A stretch of 64,000 nucleotides of DNA from Bacillota bacterium (GTDB taxonomy: Bacteria > Bacillota > Clostridia > Acetivibrionales > DTU013), in the NCBI GenBank assembly GCA_023435745.1, contig JAEZMD010000018.1, positions 248,001 through 312,000 of the forward strand, given 5' to 3'. The notes below the pieces were generated by a model, which saw nothing but the letters and a program-made list of their open reading frames with translations, was not told the DNA's origin and ran no database searches. A program made the position numbers and the translations under genes. Of this stretch, positions 8,736-16,521 are shown in pieces. Numbering within the stretch: position 1 is the stretch's first letter; each line of letters opens with the position of its first letter.

Positions 8736-9526
8736 ACTCCCACCCCGTCATATTTTGATCTCAACCTTTTGAAGGTCAGTGAATTGATAAGCCAAAAGCC
8801 GGTGTTCCAACCGATCAGGATTAGAATACCCGGGACCATTTCATTTTCATTTCTGCCAAGTAAAAGCATTGTGGGCAGATATGAGATGTAGTAAAACGGA
8901 AAGAGCATCATACCCCTCAGGATCCCATCTGGAAGCAGTGTCAGGGGGATCAGCGAGCCCCTGACAAACTCTGTGATATTGTCCTTGATCATCATGAAAA
9001 AGCTTGTATCAAGGAACTTGAACGCGAGGATCCCAATGAGAAAGTTCAGCTGCAGCATGAACAGTAAGCCCAGCAGCGTCAGCAGGATAGCAGCCGCGAT
9101 ATTGGGGAGGCTTGCTATTATGGTGAAATCCACCTTAAAAATAAGGATCCAGATCATTGCGGCGATCAGGTTGAAGGATAGCAGAAAGCCCGATACACCT
9201 GCTGATTGTGCAGCAAAATATCCAAAAATGCTCATGGGCTTGACGATGTATTTTGAAAATCGTCCATTTTTGATTTCATCAGCGATCTGCGATCCGATGC
9301 CGGTGGACTGATCCAGCTGTGTGATAAAGGAGTTGAGGATATAATAGATGAGCATTGCGTTGAAGGAAAAGCCGGAGACAGTATCACGTTCTTGAAAAAT
9401 AGCTCCCCACAGCACATATGCCAGAAGAATTTTTGTTACTGTAAACAGCATACTGGTAAGTACATCGAAACGATAGGCAAGCTGGGTCTTAAAAAATACC
9501 CTGACTGTTTCAAGATACTTTTTCAT
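8732..9526 (-). CDS. ABC-2 type exporter permease (DUF990-like), first of pair
   Basis: 264-residue membrane protein of the same family as its neighbour. It has about six hydrophobic segments and the recurrent loop EIKNGRFSKYIVKPMS, equivalent to GELDLYITKPVN in the partner. The start codon directly abuts the stop of the ATPase gene and its end overlaps the next permease, so the two permeases probably form a heterodimer. Confidence 0.82.
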   Translation of the reverse strand: MKKYLETVRVFFKTQLAYRFDVLTSMLFTVTKILLAYVLWGAIFQERDTVSGFSFNAMLIYYILNSFITQLDQSTGIGSQIADEIKNGRFSKYIVKPMSIFGYFAAQSAGVSGFLLSFNLIAAMIWILIFKVDFTIIASLPNIAAAILLTLLGLLFMLQLNFLIGILAFKFLDTSFFMMIKDNITEFVRGSLIPLTLLPDGILRGMMLFPFYYISYLPTMLLLGRNENEMVPGILILIGWNTGFWLINSLTFKRLRSKYDGVGV

Positions 9527-10618
9527 CTACACCACCTCATTTTCTTGCTGGATGCTTTTATTTTCCGGCTGAAGAGATTCGTTTAACTGTTGGGTGGTTT
9601 TGTTATCCGATGGGCCGGACTTACTGTCCGAGTAGATACGTTCCACTACATTTCCAATGTCCTCTGCCTCGATTGATATATCGTTGATGTCACAACTGTT
9701 CATGATATCTCCCAGAATGCCGCATACATCCTTCCTATGCGCCATAAATGATAATCGGTATGGATTTTCTTCGATCATCATCACATCGCAGGCCGGTTTG
9801 TAAGTTGTTGCCTCCTCAAACGTGACAGAGATTTGCTTGTGCGTCTGATAACGGTCAAAAAGGGCGTCCAGGCTTCCATCATAAATTTTACTGCCGCTGT
9901 TTATAACAATACAACGCTTACACAGACTTTTGATGTCATCCATATAGTGACTGGTCAGAAGGATAGTAGTGCCCCTGTTGCGGTTTATCTCCCGGAGAAA
10001 GCCACGTATCTGTTTTTGAGCAACAGCATCGAGCCCTATGGTAGGTTCATCCAGAAACAATATTTTCGGGTCGTGGAGCAGAGCTGCGATCAACTCCATT
10101 TTCATCCGCTCCCCAAGCGACAATGTCCGCACCTGCACATTCATGTATTCCTGTACCGAAAAAAGCTCGGTAAAATAGTCCAGGTTTCTGCGGTATTCCT
10201 TTTCCCGGATATCGTATATCTCCCGAAGGAGCAGAAAAGTATCTGCTGCTGATAGATCCTGAAACAGCTGGCTTTTTTGACCCATGACAATGGCAAACTG
10301 CTTTTTATAGGCGTTCTTCATTTCATTTGGGATGTATCCCAGTACGGAGACGCTCCCGGAGGTGGGAGAGATAATACCTGTCAGCATTTTCATCAGGGTG
10401 GTTTTGCCTGCTCCGTTCGGACCGATCAAACCGACAAATTCTCCCTCGCTGATTTCCAGATCAAAGTTCCTTACAGCGGATTTTATAATCCTGTCACGCC
10501 GGAACAGGCTTTTGACACTGCCCTTCAATCCCTCCTCCTTTTCATAGCGGGCGTACTCCTTTGTAAGGTTTTTCGTTTTAATAATGCATTTGTGTTCTTT
10601 GGCTTGTTCAATTCCCAT
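9527..10618 (-). CDS. ABC exporter ATPase
   Basis: ATPase of the ABC-2 exporter, 363 residues. Walker A GPNGAGKT lies at residues 66-73, the signature is LSLGERMKMEL, Walker B is ILFLDEPTIGLD and the H-loop region reads TTILLTSHYMDD. The long N-terminal lead before Walker A and the signature LSLGER are typical of the ATPases that partner DUF990 permeases. The last 35 residues are a Q/N/E-rich hydrophilic tail that is not part of the ATPase fold. It starts three bases after the MutS2-like stop. Confidence 0.9.
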   Translation of the reverse strand: MGIEQAKEHKCIIKTKNLTKEYARYEKEEGLKGSVKSLFRRDRIIKSAVRNFDLEISEGEFVGLIGPNGAGKTTLMKMLTGIISPTSGSVSVLGYIPNEMKNAYKKQFAIVMGQKSQLFQDLSAADTFLLLREIYDIREKEYRRNLDYFTELFSVQEYMNVQVRTLSLGERMKMELIAALLHDPKILFLDEPTIGLDAVAQKQIRGFLREINRNRGTTILLTSHYMDDIKSLCKRCIVINSGSKIYDGSLDALFDRYQTHKQISVTFEEATTYKPACDVMMIEENPYRLSFMAHRKDVCGILGDIMNSCDINDISIEAEDIGNVVERIYSDSKSGPSDNKTTQQLNESLQPENKSIQQENEVV

Positions 10619-10621
10619 GTT

Positions 10622-12688
10622 TTATTTCCTTTCTCCGTCTGTGATTTCTATCAGCAGGTCCGGGTTGTGCCTCTTTGTCATTTGCTTACGCTTCTTCCGG
10701 TCAGCAACGGAATCAAATACAACGGAGAAGTCATAATTATCCGGGTAAAGCTCTTCGGCTGCCACATGAAGCTTCAGCCTTTTGTGGTTGACCAGCAGTT
10801 TGGCCTTCTGCACCTGCACGCCCACGTCGCCCTTTTCATTTGCCTTCTGATAAACGATACCTATCAGCTTTTGAGGGAAAACGATAACGCTGTCGCCAAT
10901 GTTGAACAGTTCATCAGGCGGATTTACGGGCGCTTTTTTAGCCTCCTGCGGTCTGATCCTTTGCAGGTGCTCTGTTTTTTGACAGAAGGGCTGAACCGAA
11001 ACAGCATCTTCAAACGTCGGGATCTTGTCTTCATCATGTTTACTGCTGCCGGTACTGCTTGTATTTTTAATGCTTCCGATGTCTCCCATGCTGCCGATGC
11101 TGCCTTTATCTCCGATGCTTCCGACGCCTCCCATGCTGCCTGTACTGCCATCGTTCCCGTATGCGGCTTTGGCAGCACGCTCAATCATGTGCAGCGGCAG
11201 TCCCAGACGCCTTGCGATGTAGAGAGCACAGCTTTCTCCTGCTTCACCCAGCTCGAGCCTGTATAGCGGCAGCAGAGTTTGCCGGTCAAATGCCATCCGG
11301 GCATTGATCAATCCCGATGCGGATCTGGCAAAATCCTTTATTTGCGGATAATGGGTAGTTGCTACAAACAGGCAGCTTTTAGCTGTCAGTTCTTCCAATA
11401 TGGAGACCGCCAGACCCATTCCCTCAGCAGGGTCTGTTCCGGAGCCAAGCTCATCGAGCAGGACAAGGGATTGATCATCTGCAACACGAAGTATGTCAAT
11501 GATATTCGTGATATGGGAGGAGAAGGTGGAAAGGTTTTCCGAGATGCTCTGCCCGTCTCCAATGTCGCAAAGCACGGCGTTATTCATTGAAAATACGCCA
11601 TCTGCTGCAGGTACATGAAGGCCGCTTTGCGCCATCATTGATAATAAACCAATGGTTTTTAGCGCAACGGTTTTTCCTCCCGTATTTGGCCCGGTTATAA
11701 CCACGCCCCTGATGTCTCCGCCGATTTCGAAATCAAGCGGGATGACATTTTCTGCGTTTAGTAACGGATGTCGTCCGGCCCGTATTATAATTCTCCTTTC
11801 GGGTTTTACGGGCAGGGGAGCCGCATGCATGATAACACTCAGTTTTGCCTTTGCAAAGATAAAATCCAGCGTTTCCATTGCCTCCACATTAATCATGATT
11901 AAGGGCAGATGTTCCTCTACTAGGGCAGTCAGCGCAAACAGGATACGTCTGATTTCATTCTCCTCTTCCAGGTGAAGCATGCTGATTTCCTGCTGCAGTC
12001 TGGCTGCGGCAGTAGGTTCTATGAAACAGGTGCCGCCGGATTGGGAGACATCAATGACCGTACCCGTCACATGGTTTTTGTATTCTCTCTTCACAGGAAG
12101 CGTATAGTGACCGTTGCGGACCGATACAAAGCTCTCCGAGAACCAGCCGGGGTTATTCCGCAGAAGCGAATCAAGCTTGGATTTGACCTGATCACCCGCA
12201 CTGATCAGTTTCCTCCTGATGCTTGCAAGCTGTGAAGATGCCCTGTCATCAAGCATGCCTCCCCGAATGGCCCTGCTGATCTCATCCTCGATTTCCGCCA
12301 GCTCGCAAATAGAATTCCCATAGGTTGCCACCTCTGTCGAGGTGGTTTCAGCTCTTCTGAGATATCCCTTCAGGCGTCTTGACGCTGTCAGAAATTGAGC
12401 GATGCCGGTCAGCTGCTCAGGCTGTAGAAAAATACCTTTGCCAAGCGAAGATAGTGTCTTTTCCAGGTCATTCATGGCGGACAGCGGCGGATTACCATAA
12501 TGCTCAAGGATCAGTTTAGCCTGCGTAGTTTCATTCATATGGCGGTTTATTTCAGCCTCGGATAAATATGGTGTAAGCTGCCTGATCCTATGTCGTGCGT
12601 TTTCCGATAAGGCCTGTTCCTCAAGTAGTTGCAACACTTTATTAAATTCCAGTGTTTCACGCATTTTGTCTATCATTTTCAAATTCAT
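10622..12688 (-). CDS. MutS2-like ATPase lacking the Smr nuclease domain
   Basis: MutS superfamily protein of 688 residues without the mismatch-recognition domain. It has the MutS2-type N-terminal core (TLEFNKVLQLLEEQALS), the SGGTCFIEPTAA segment, Walker A GPNTGGKT at about residues 333-340, Walker B LVLLDELGSGTDP and the ATTHY switch. B. subtilis MutS2 is 785 residues and ends in a Smr nuclease; here no Smr motif is visible, and the protein ends with a KOW-like barrel (from DELFNIGDSVIVFPQ) and a basic tail. Residues about 511-549 are a Gly/Ser/Met-rich repeat insertion. MutS2 family members act on branched DNA or collided ribosomes; which applies here is open. It heads the ABC exporter operon. 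The start follows GGAGAG. Confidence 0.85.
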   Translation of the reverse strand: MNLKMIDKMRETLEFNKVLQLLEEQALSENARHRIRQLTPYLSEAEINRHMNETTQAKLILEHYGNPPLSAMNDLEKTLSSLGKGIFLQPEQLTGIAQFLTASRRLKGYLRRAETTSTEVATYGNSICELAEIEDEISRAIRGGMLDDRASSQLASIRRKLISAGDQVKSKLDSLLRNNPGWFSESFVSVRNGHYTLPVKREYKNHVTGTVIDVSQSGGTCFIEPTAAARLQQEISMLHLEEENEIRRILFALTALVEEHLPLIMINVEAMETLDFIFAKAKLSVIMHAAPLPVKPERRIIIRAGRHPLLNAENVIPLDFEIGGDIRGVVITGPNTGGKTVALKTIGLLSMMAQSGLHVPAADGVFSMNNAVLCDIGDGQSISENLSTFSSHITNIIDILRVADDQSLVLLDELGSGTDPAEGMGLAVSILEELTAKSCLFVATTHYPQIKDFARSASGLINARMAFDRQTLLPLYRLELGEAGESCALYIARRLGLPLHMIERAAKAAYGNDGSTGSMGGVGSIGDKGSIGSMGDIGSIKNTSSTGSSKHDEDKIPTFEDAVSVQPFCQKTEHLQRIRPQEAKKAPVNPPDELFNIGDSVIVFPQKLIGIVYQKANEKGDVGVQVQKAKLLVNHKRLKLHVAAEELYPDNYDFSVVFDSVADRKKRKQMTKRHNPDLLIEITDGERK
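11038..11150 (-). repeat. Imperfect coding minisatellite in the MutS2-like gene
   Basis: Degenerate 9- and 18-base units, of the type GGCAGCATGGG and GGAAGCAT on the minus strand, encode a run of GS(M/I)G-like units between the ATPase domain and the KOW-like domain. The units differ at several third positions, so it is not a fresh expansion. Confidence 0.7.
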
Positions 12689-13195
12689 TTCAATTCTCTC
12701 CGATCATATAGTCAATTGCAAATAACAAACCCGCATAGGCATACCTCACCTCATCGGCGGAATGCTTCATGCGGGTTCATTGTACAGTGACTGAGATCGT
12801 TGCATGCCGGGAAATAAAAAAAGCCCGACAAACAATTCTGTCGTGCAGTCAATAAACAATCGTCCTTTATTATAAGGGGATGCAAAATTGTATCTGAAGC
12901 AGTCTGTAAAGGTTTGCCTTTATTTGGGCACATAAAATAAAGGATAAATTATTAACAGTTCATCTGATTAACCGACGAACCGCCCGAATTTTATTGCCCT
13001 ATCAACCATATTTAGTTGAAAAACACCTTAACAGAGCTAACCGACATCAATACCAACCTTTCATTGCTAATATATGATAAAGTATAATACAATATCAGTG
13101 GAAGTCAATAGGCTATTTTATTATACAATAATATTATGTAATCAATGAACGTGGCTGTAAGATCAGTCGGAATCATTGAGTGAGAGGAGAAGATC
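12689..13195. other. 507-base intergenic region with probable structured mutS2 leader
   Basis: No gene recognised. Two structures would lie in a minus-strand transcript toward the MutS2-like gene: a CGACA/TGTCG hairpin followed by seven T (12827-12850, terminator-like), and a 9-bp inverted repeat AACCCGCAT/ATGCGGGTT spanning 12728-12777 just before the gene. The octamer TAACCGAC occurs twice (12969 and 13037). On the plus strand TATAAT at 13083-13088 is the likely -10 of the oxidoreductase gene, with only a weak -35. Confidence 0.45.
12728..12777 (-). ncRNA. Candidate structured leader element before mutS2-like gene
   Basis: Closed by a perfect 9-bp helix with a 32-base interior that contains GATGAGG and TGAGGTATGCC. 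It ends 40 bases before the MutS2-like start codon. I could not match it to a known riboswitch class. Confidence 0.3.
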
Positions 13196-14536
13196 ATGGA
13201 AGAGGCTAAGATGAATCCGGAGAAAAACAAGAAAGGAAAGCAGGTGAAATGTCTGATTTGCGGAGCGGTCTTTGACGCGTCCCTCGAAATATGCCCTGTT
13301 TGCGGCGTTGGCCCGGAGTTCTTTGTTCCGTATGAGGAAGAGGAAACGACATTCAGCGCTGATACGCAGGAGGTCTTTATCATTCTGGGAAATGGCGCAG
13401 CCGGTATCAGCGCGGCAGAGGCTATCCGGGAAAGGAACAGGACCTGCACAGTGATAATGGTCTCCGACGAGCCAGTGCTCAGCTATAATCGGCCGATGCT
13501 GACAAAAGCCCTGAGCTCGCTTGTGAATGCTGACGAAATTGCCATTCATGATGAAGGCTGGTACAGAGAAAACAATATTGTCAGTAGGCTTGGTGTTCGT
13601 GTGACTAAATTGGATACGGCTGCAAAGACTGTCACACTTGATGACGGAGATCTGCTCCATTACGATAAATGCATTTATGCGCTTGGTTCTGAATCCTTCA
13701 TCCCTCCATGCATTGACAGAGCTAAGCCCGAAGTCGTCGCAATACACCGGTTTTCGGACGTTGCGAGAATAAAGGAACTCACGCCCCAAGTTAAAAATAC
13801 AGTAGTTATAGGAGGAGGCGTGCTGGGACTGGAAGCAGCCTGGGAAATGAGCAAATCCAGTAAGGTTACCGTACTGGAGATCGCAGATAAATTGATGGTC
13901 CGCCAATTGGATGATGCAGCAGGAGAACTGATTGCGGATATCATCAGGAGCGAGGGTATCGATTTCAGGCTCAATGCCAATATTACCGGGATTTTGGGGG
14001 ACGGTTCCGTCACAGGCGTCCGGTTGGAGGACGGAACTGTTTATCCGGCCGATCTGGTAATCGTATCATGCGGTGTCCGCTCAAATATAGCCATTGCACA
14101 GGAGGCAGGGCTGGAAATCGAAAAGGGCGTTGTTGTCAATGATAAAATGCAGACCAATGCAGCTGATGTGTATGCCTGCGGAGACTGTGCTATATATAGC
14201 GGCATAAATCATGCAATCTGGCCTCAGGCACTGGAGATGGGGAAAATAGCAGGTGCCAATGCGGCTGGTGATTCACTGATCTATAAGCCCGTAGCGGCGG
14301 CATTGACATTTGATGCGATGAACTCGTCGCTTTTTGCAGCCGGCGACAATGGGAAGAATCCGGAGCTGCTGTATAAAACGAAGGAAGTAAGGGATCCTGC
14401 AAAAAAAATATATGAAAAATACTATTTTGTTGAGAATAAGCTAACGGGGGTCATATTGATTGGAGATACCTCGAAGCTGGTCGAGCTGACAGATGCATTG
14501 AACGAAAAACGTGCTTTTGAAAAGGTACGGGTTTGA
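13196..14536 (+). CDS. FAD-dependent NAD(P)H oxidoreductase with N-terminal rubredoxin-like domain
   Basis: Predicted cytoplasmic flavoprotein of 446 residues. Residues 15-42 form a rubredoxin-like iron site with two CxxC pairs (Cys19, 22, 33, 36). The rest is a two-dinucleotide-fold reductase: the FAD motif GNGAAG near residue 65, the NAD(P)H motif GGGVLG near 205 and the C-terminal FAD motif VYACGDCA. It resembles NADH:rubredoxin and nitrite reductase-type FAD proteins, which in anaerobes move electrons to rubredoxin for oxygen or peroxide detoxification. The fusion suggests electrons pass within one chain. GAGAGGAGA precedes the start. It is a single-gene unit ending in a strong terminator. 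Confidence 0.87.
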   Translation: MEEAKMNPEKNKKGKQVKCLICGAVFDASLEICPVCGVGPEFFVPYEEEETTFSADTQEVFIILGNGAAGISAAEAIRERNRTCTVIMVSDEPVLSYNRPMLTKALSSLVNADEIAIHDEGWYRENNIVSRLGVRVTKLDTAAKTVTLDDGDLLHYDKCIYALGSESFIPPCIDRAKPEVVAIHRFSDVARIKELTPQVKNTVVIGGGVLGLEAAWEMSKSSKVTVLEIADKLMVRQLDDAAGELIADIIRSEGIDFRLNANITGILGDGSVTGVRLEDGTVYPADLVIVSCGVRSNIAIAQEAGLEIEKGVVVNDKMQTNAADVYACGDCAIYSGINHAIWPQALEMGKIAGANAAGDSLIYKPVAAALTFDAMNSSLFAAGDNGKNPELLYKTKEVRDPAKKIYEKYYFVENKLTGVILIGDTSKLVELTDALNEKRAFEKVRV

Positions 14537-14584
14537 CAAATGAAAGGTTCCGGCTTAACAGAAAGCTAACGGTTTCGAAATAGT

Positions 14585-14613
14585 AAAGGAGCGGACAGGA
14601 TCCGCTCCTTTTA
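14585..14613 (+). terminator. Rho-independent terminator after the oxidoreductase gene
   Basis: An 11-bp perfect stem AAAGGAGCGGA/TCCGCTCCTTT with a 5-base loop, running into a short T run. It lies 49 bases after the stop codon, facing the end of the convergent uracil permease gene. Confidence 0.85.
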
Positions 14614-14657
14614 AACGTTTTGTGGTTTTTCCGAGTATGAATTCATTTGTCGTGTAT

Positions 14658-16112
14658 TTATTGAGCGCTTTGTTCTTTCTTTTCGCCGATACTCAGCAGA
14701 AGATTCAGGAGGATGCCGAATATCGCCGCACCTGCGATACAAGGAATCTCAGCCCCGAAGAACGGGATGTTTCCGCCGAATGCATATTGTCCGCCGATGC
14801 CTATAACCATAATGGATGCAATGACTGCGATATTCTTGGAGCTGAACATGTCGACTTTTTTCTCGATCATGATCGCTGCACCCTGAGCTGCAATGGCGCC
14901 AAACAAATAGATTTCAAGACCGCCGATAACGGCCAGAGGAATTGAGTAGATACCTTGAACCAGCGGAGTGAAGAAGGATATCACCATAGCGATGATTGCT
15001 GCCGCTATAAGCACAGGTACGGAAAAAACCTTGGTAATAGCCATTGTGCTGATGTTTTCACCATAGTTTGTGCCGGCAGGTCCGCCTACAAAACCTGAGA
15101 TCATGTCGCCGATACCGTCCCCGATCAGGTTGATATCCAGCTTTTCTATCAGGTTATATTTTTTAGTGGAACCTTTTTTCTTAGCAAGGTCGTTTACATA
15201 GATGTCCAACTGATACATATGGGCTGTAGATTCTGGAATCGTTGCGATTGCGATGGGCATGATCGCGATTATTGCAGCCAAGGATGGCTTGGGGAAGGTA
15301 AAGGCAGGTATCGCGATAGGACCTGCTGTCCATAATGAAGCATCCAGAGCTTCTTTTGGAATTGCTCTGAACAGGTTCATATCCGCGCCGCCAAAGGCAT
15401 ATAAGAGACCTGCTGCCAGGCATCCTACTGCCGCGCCGAGTAACAAAGGCAGCTGGCCAAGGAAGCCTTTCAGATATCTGGAGAACAGGATTGTTGACAG
15501 AAGAGTAGCCAGTGAGATGACCCATACCCAGTCGCTGTTAGCTACAGTTGCGGCAGCACCTTCCGCCAAAGCCTTGGGGGCTGCATCACTAAGAGCGTTG
15601 CTGGCGAGGGTAAGTCCGATGATCATTGCAATCGGTCCCGTGATGGAGGCAGGTAATATTTTTTCTACCGCCCTGCTGCCGGATACTTTGATCAGTAACC
15701 CCGCCGCTATCGAGATCAGACCGGACATGATGATACCAAACTGCGCATAGGAGATCGCTTCAGCCGGTAATATGCTTGTTGTTCTGTCCTTCCAGGCTTC
15801 CAGCTGTGTGAGTGTCTCTGCGCTAACCAGGGACTGGATTGCATCGCCGGACATCAGGCCGGCAATGGCAGTCAGATAGGAGAAGCTGGAGCCATAATAG
15901 AGCGGAATCCTTTTGCCGGTAATCAGAATAAAACAAATTGTTGCCAGACCGCTGGCGAAGATGGTCGTTGAAACCTGGAATCCGGTAATCAGTGCCACTG
16001 CAACGGTTGCAGGAAACATTACAATTACTTGCTGGATTGCGTAGAGGAACAGTTTCCATGTGGTTGGCCGCTCATCTGGTAAATACCCGAGCACCGGTTG
16101 AACTTTCTGCAT
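14658..16112 (-). CDS. Uracil permease-like NCS2 transporter
   Basis: Nucleobase:cation symporter-2 family protein, 484 residues with about 12-14 membrane segments. The N-terminal pattern LGYLPDERPTTWKLFLYAIQ, the motif for pore half-helices (PAGTNYGENI) and IPESTAHM are family hallmarks, with the E of IPESTAH in the substrate site. Uracil or another pyrimidine is favoured over xanthine because the leader is a PyrR-type attenuator. AAGGAGGA precedes the start. Confidence 0.9.
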   Translation of the reverse strand: MQKVQPVLGYLPDERPTTWKLFLYAIQQVIVMFPATVAVALITGFQVSTTIFASGLATICFILITGKRIPLYYGSSFSYLTAIAGLMSGDAIQSLVSAETLTQLEAWKDRTTSILPAEAISYAQFGIIMSGLISIAAGLLIKVSGSRAVEKILPASITGPIAMIIGLTLASNALSDAAPKALAEGAAATVANSDWVWVISLATLLSTILFSRYLKGFLGQLPLLLGAAVGCLAAGLLYAFGGADMNLFRAIPKEALDASLWTAGPIAIPAFTFPKPSLAAIIAIMPIAIATIPESTAHMYQLDIYVNDLAKKKGSTKKYNLIEKLDINLIGDGIGDMISGFVGGPAGTNYGENISTMAITKVFSVPVLIAAAIIAMVISFFTPLVQGIYSIPLAVIGGLEIYLFGAIAAQGAAIMIEKKVDMFSSKNIAVIASIMVIGIGGQYAFGGNIPFFGAEIPCIAGAAIFGILLNLLLSIGEKKEQSAQ

Positions 16113-16160
16113 AACAAATCCTCCTTGTAAGTATGAATTTGGGAAGCACTTTCCAAAAAT

Positions 16161-16271
16161 AAAAAATCCTGTCCGCGGTACGCAGACAAGATTGTTGGTT
16201 ACTTCATTTTAAAGCGGAGCCAACACGGCTGACCGCTATAATATGGAATCTTGTCGGCATCTCTGTACCGA
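16161..16271 (-). promoter_or_regulatory. PyrR-dependent transcription attenuator of the uracil permease gene
   Basis: Three mutually exclusive elements can be seen on the minus strand. The PyrR-binding anti-antiterminator is TCGGTA-CAGAGA-TGCCGA (16254-16271), a 6-bp stem with the exact CAGAGA hexaloop of PyrR sites. The antiterminator pairs GACAAGATT (16247-16255) with AATCTTGTC (16185-16193) and overlaps the PyrR hairpin. The terminator is a 10-bp stem (16168-16190) followed by six T. PyrR bound to UMP would favour termination. A separate hairpin (AGCGG/CCGCT) lies between the arms. Confidence 0.88.
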
Positions 16272-16297
16272 ACTTAAAGACATTCCTTTTTTTCGAC

Positions 16298-16326
16298 ATT
16301 ATATCATTAGGCGATTCGCTTTTCAA
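16298..16326 (-). promoter_or_regulatory. Promoter of the uracil permease gene
   Basis: TTGAAA (16321-16326), 17-base spacer and perfect TATAAT (16298-16303) on the minus strand, placing transcription start just before the PyrR hairpin. Confidence 0.8.
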
Positions 16327-16341
16327 TATCAAAGGGCAAAA

Positions 16342-16371
16342 TTTTTCCGTTATTTTTCCGATTTTTTTCCG
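16342..16371 (-). repeat. Three phased A-tract repeats upstream of the uracil permease promoter
   Basis: TTTTTCCG on the plus strand recurs at 16342, 16353 and 16364, an exact 11-base period, ending just upstream of the -35 box. Helically phased A-tracts of this kind bend DNA or act as UP elements; a repeated operator is the alternative. Confidence 0.6.
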
Positions 16372-16402
16372 AATATTTTGTGGATTATTTGTTTGCAATA
16401 AT

Positions 16403-16429
16403 CCGATTATATGATTATAATATAATCGG
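16403..16429. promoter_or_regulatory. Perfect 10-bp palindrome between divergent permease and hppA genes
   Basis: CCGATTATAT and ATATAATCGG separated by seven bases. It lies about 15 bases before a TTGACA (16444) on the hppA side. No T run follows, so an operator is more likely than a terminator. The regulator is unknown. Confidence 0.5.
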
Positions 16430-16521
16430 TGAAAATTGTGTTATTGACAAAAATTAACTAAAATTTTTTTGCCAATAAGCATTACAATATAACCACATAA
16501 AACTATTTAGGGGGCGTTTAA

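Noticed and set aside
10277..11266. 329-codon plus-strand frame opposite the ABC ATPase and MutS2-like genes
   Set aside because: Both minus-strand genes have intact motifs; the plus frame spans two genes, matches no family, and part of it is only the mirror of the GS repeat.
12728..12777. GGTGAGG in the mutS2 leader as an M-box (Mg2+) riboswitch
   Set aside because: None of the other conserved M-box segments follow, and the element is only 50 bases long.
12880..12920. GGCAAACC resembling the start of a c-di-GMP-I riboswitch upstream of the MutS2-like gene
   Set aside because: The required downstream GACGCAAAGCC and second hairpin are missing; the bases instead form a simple TAAAGG/CCTTTA stem.
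12751..12933. 60-codon minus-strand frame in the mutS2 leader
   Set aside because: It crosses the terminator-like stem, lacks a ribosome binding site and looks unlike protein.
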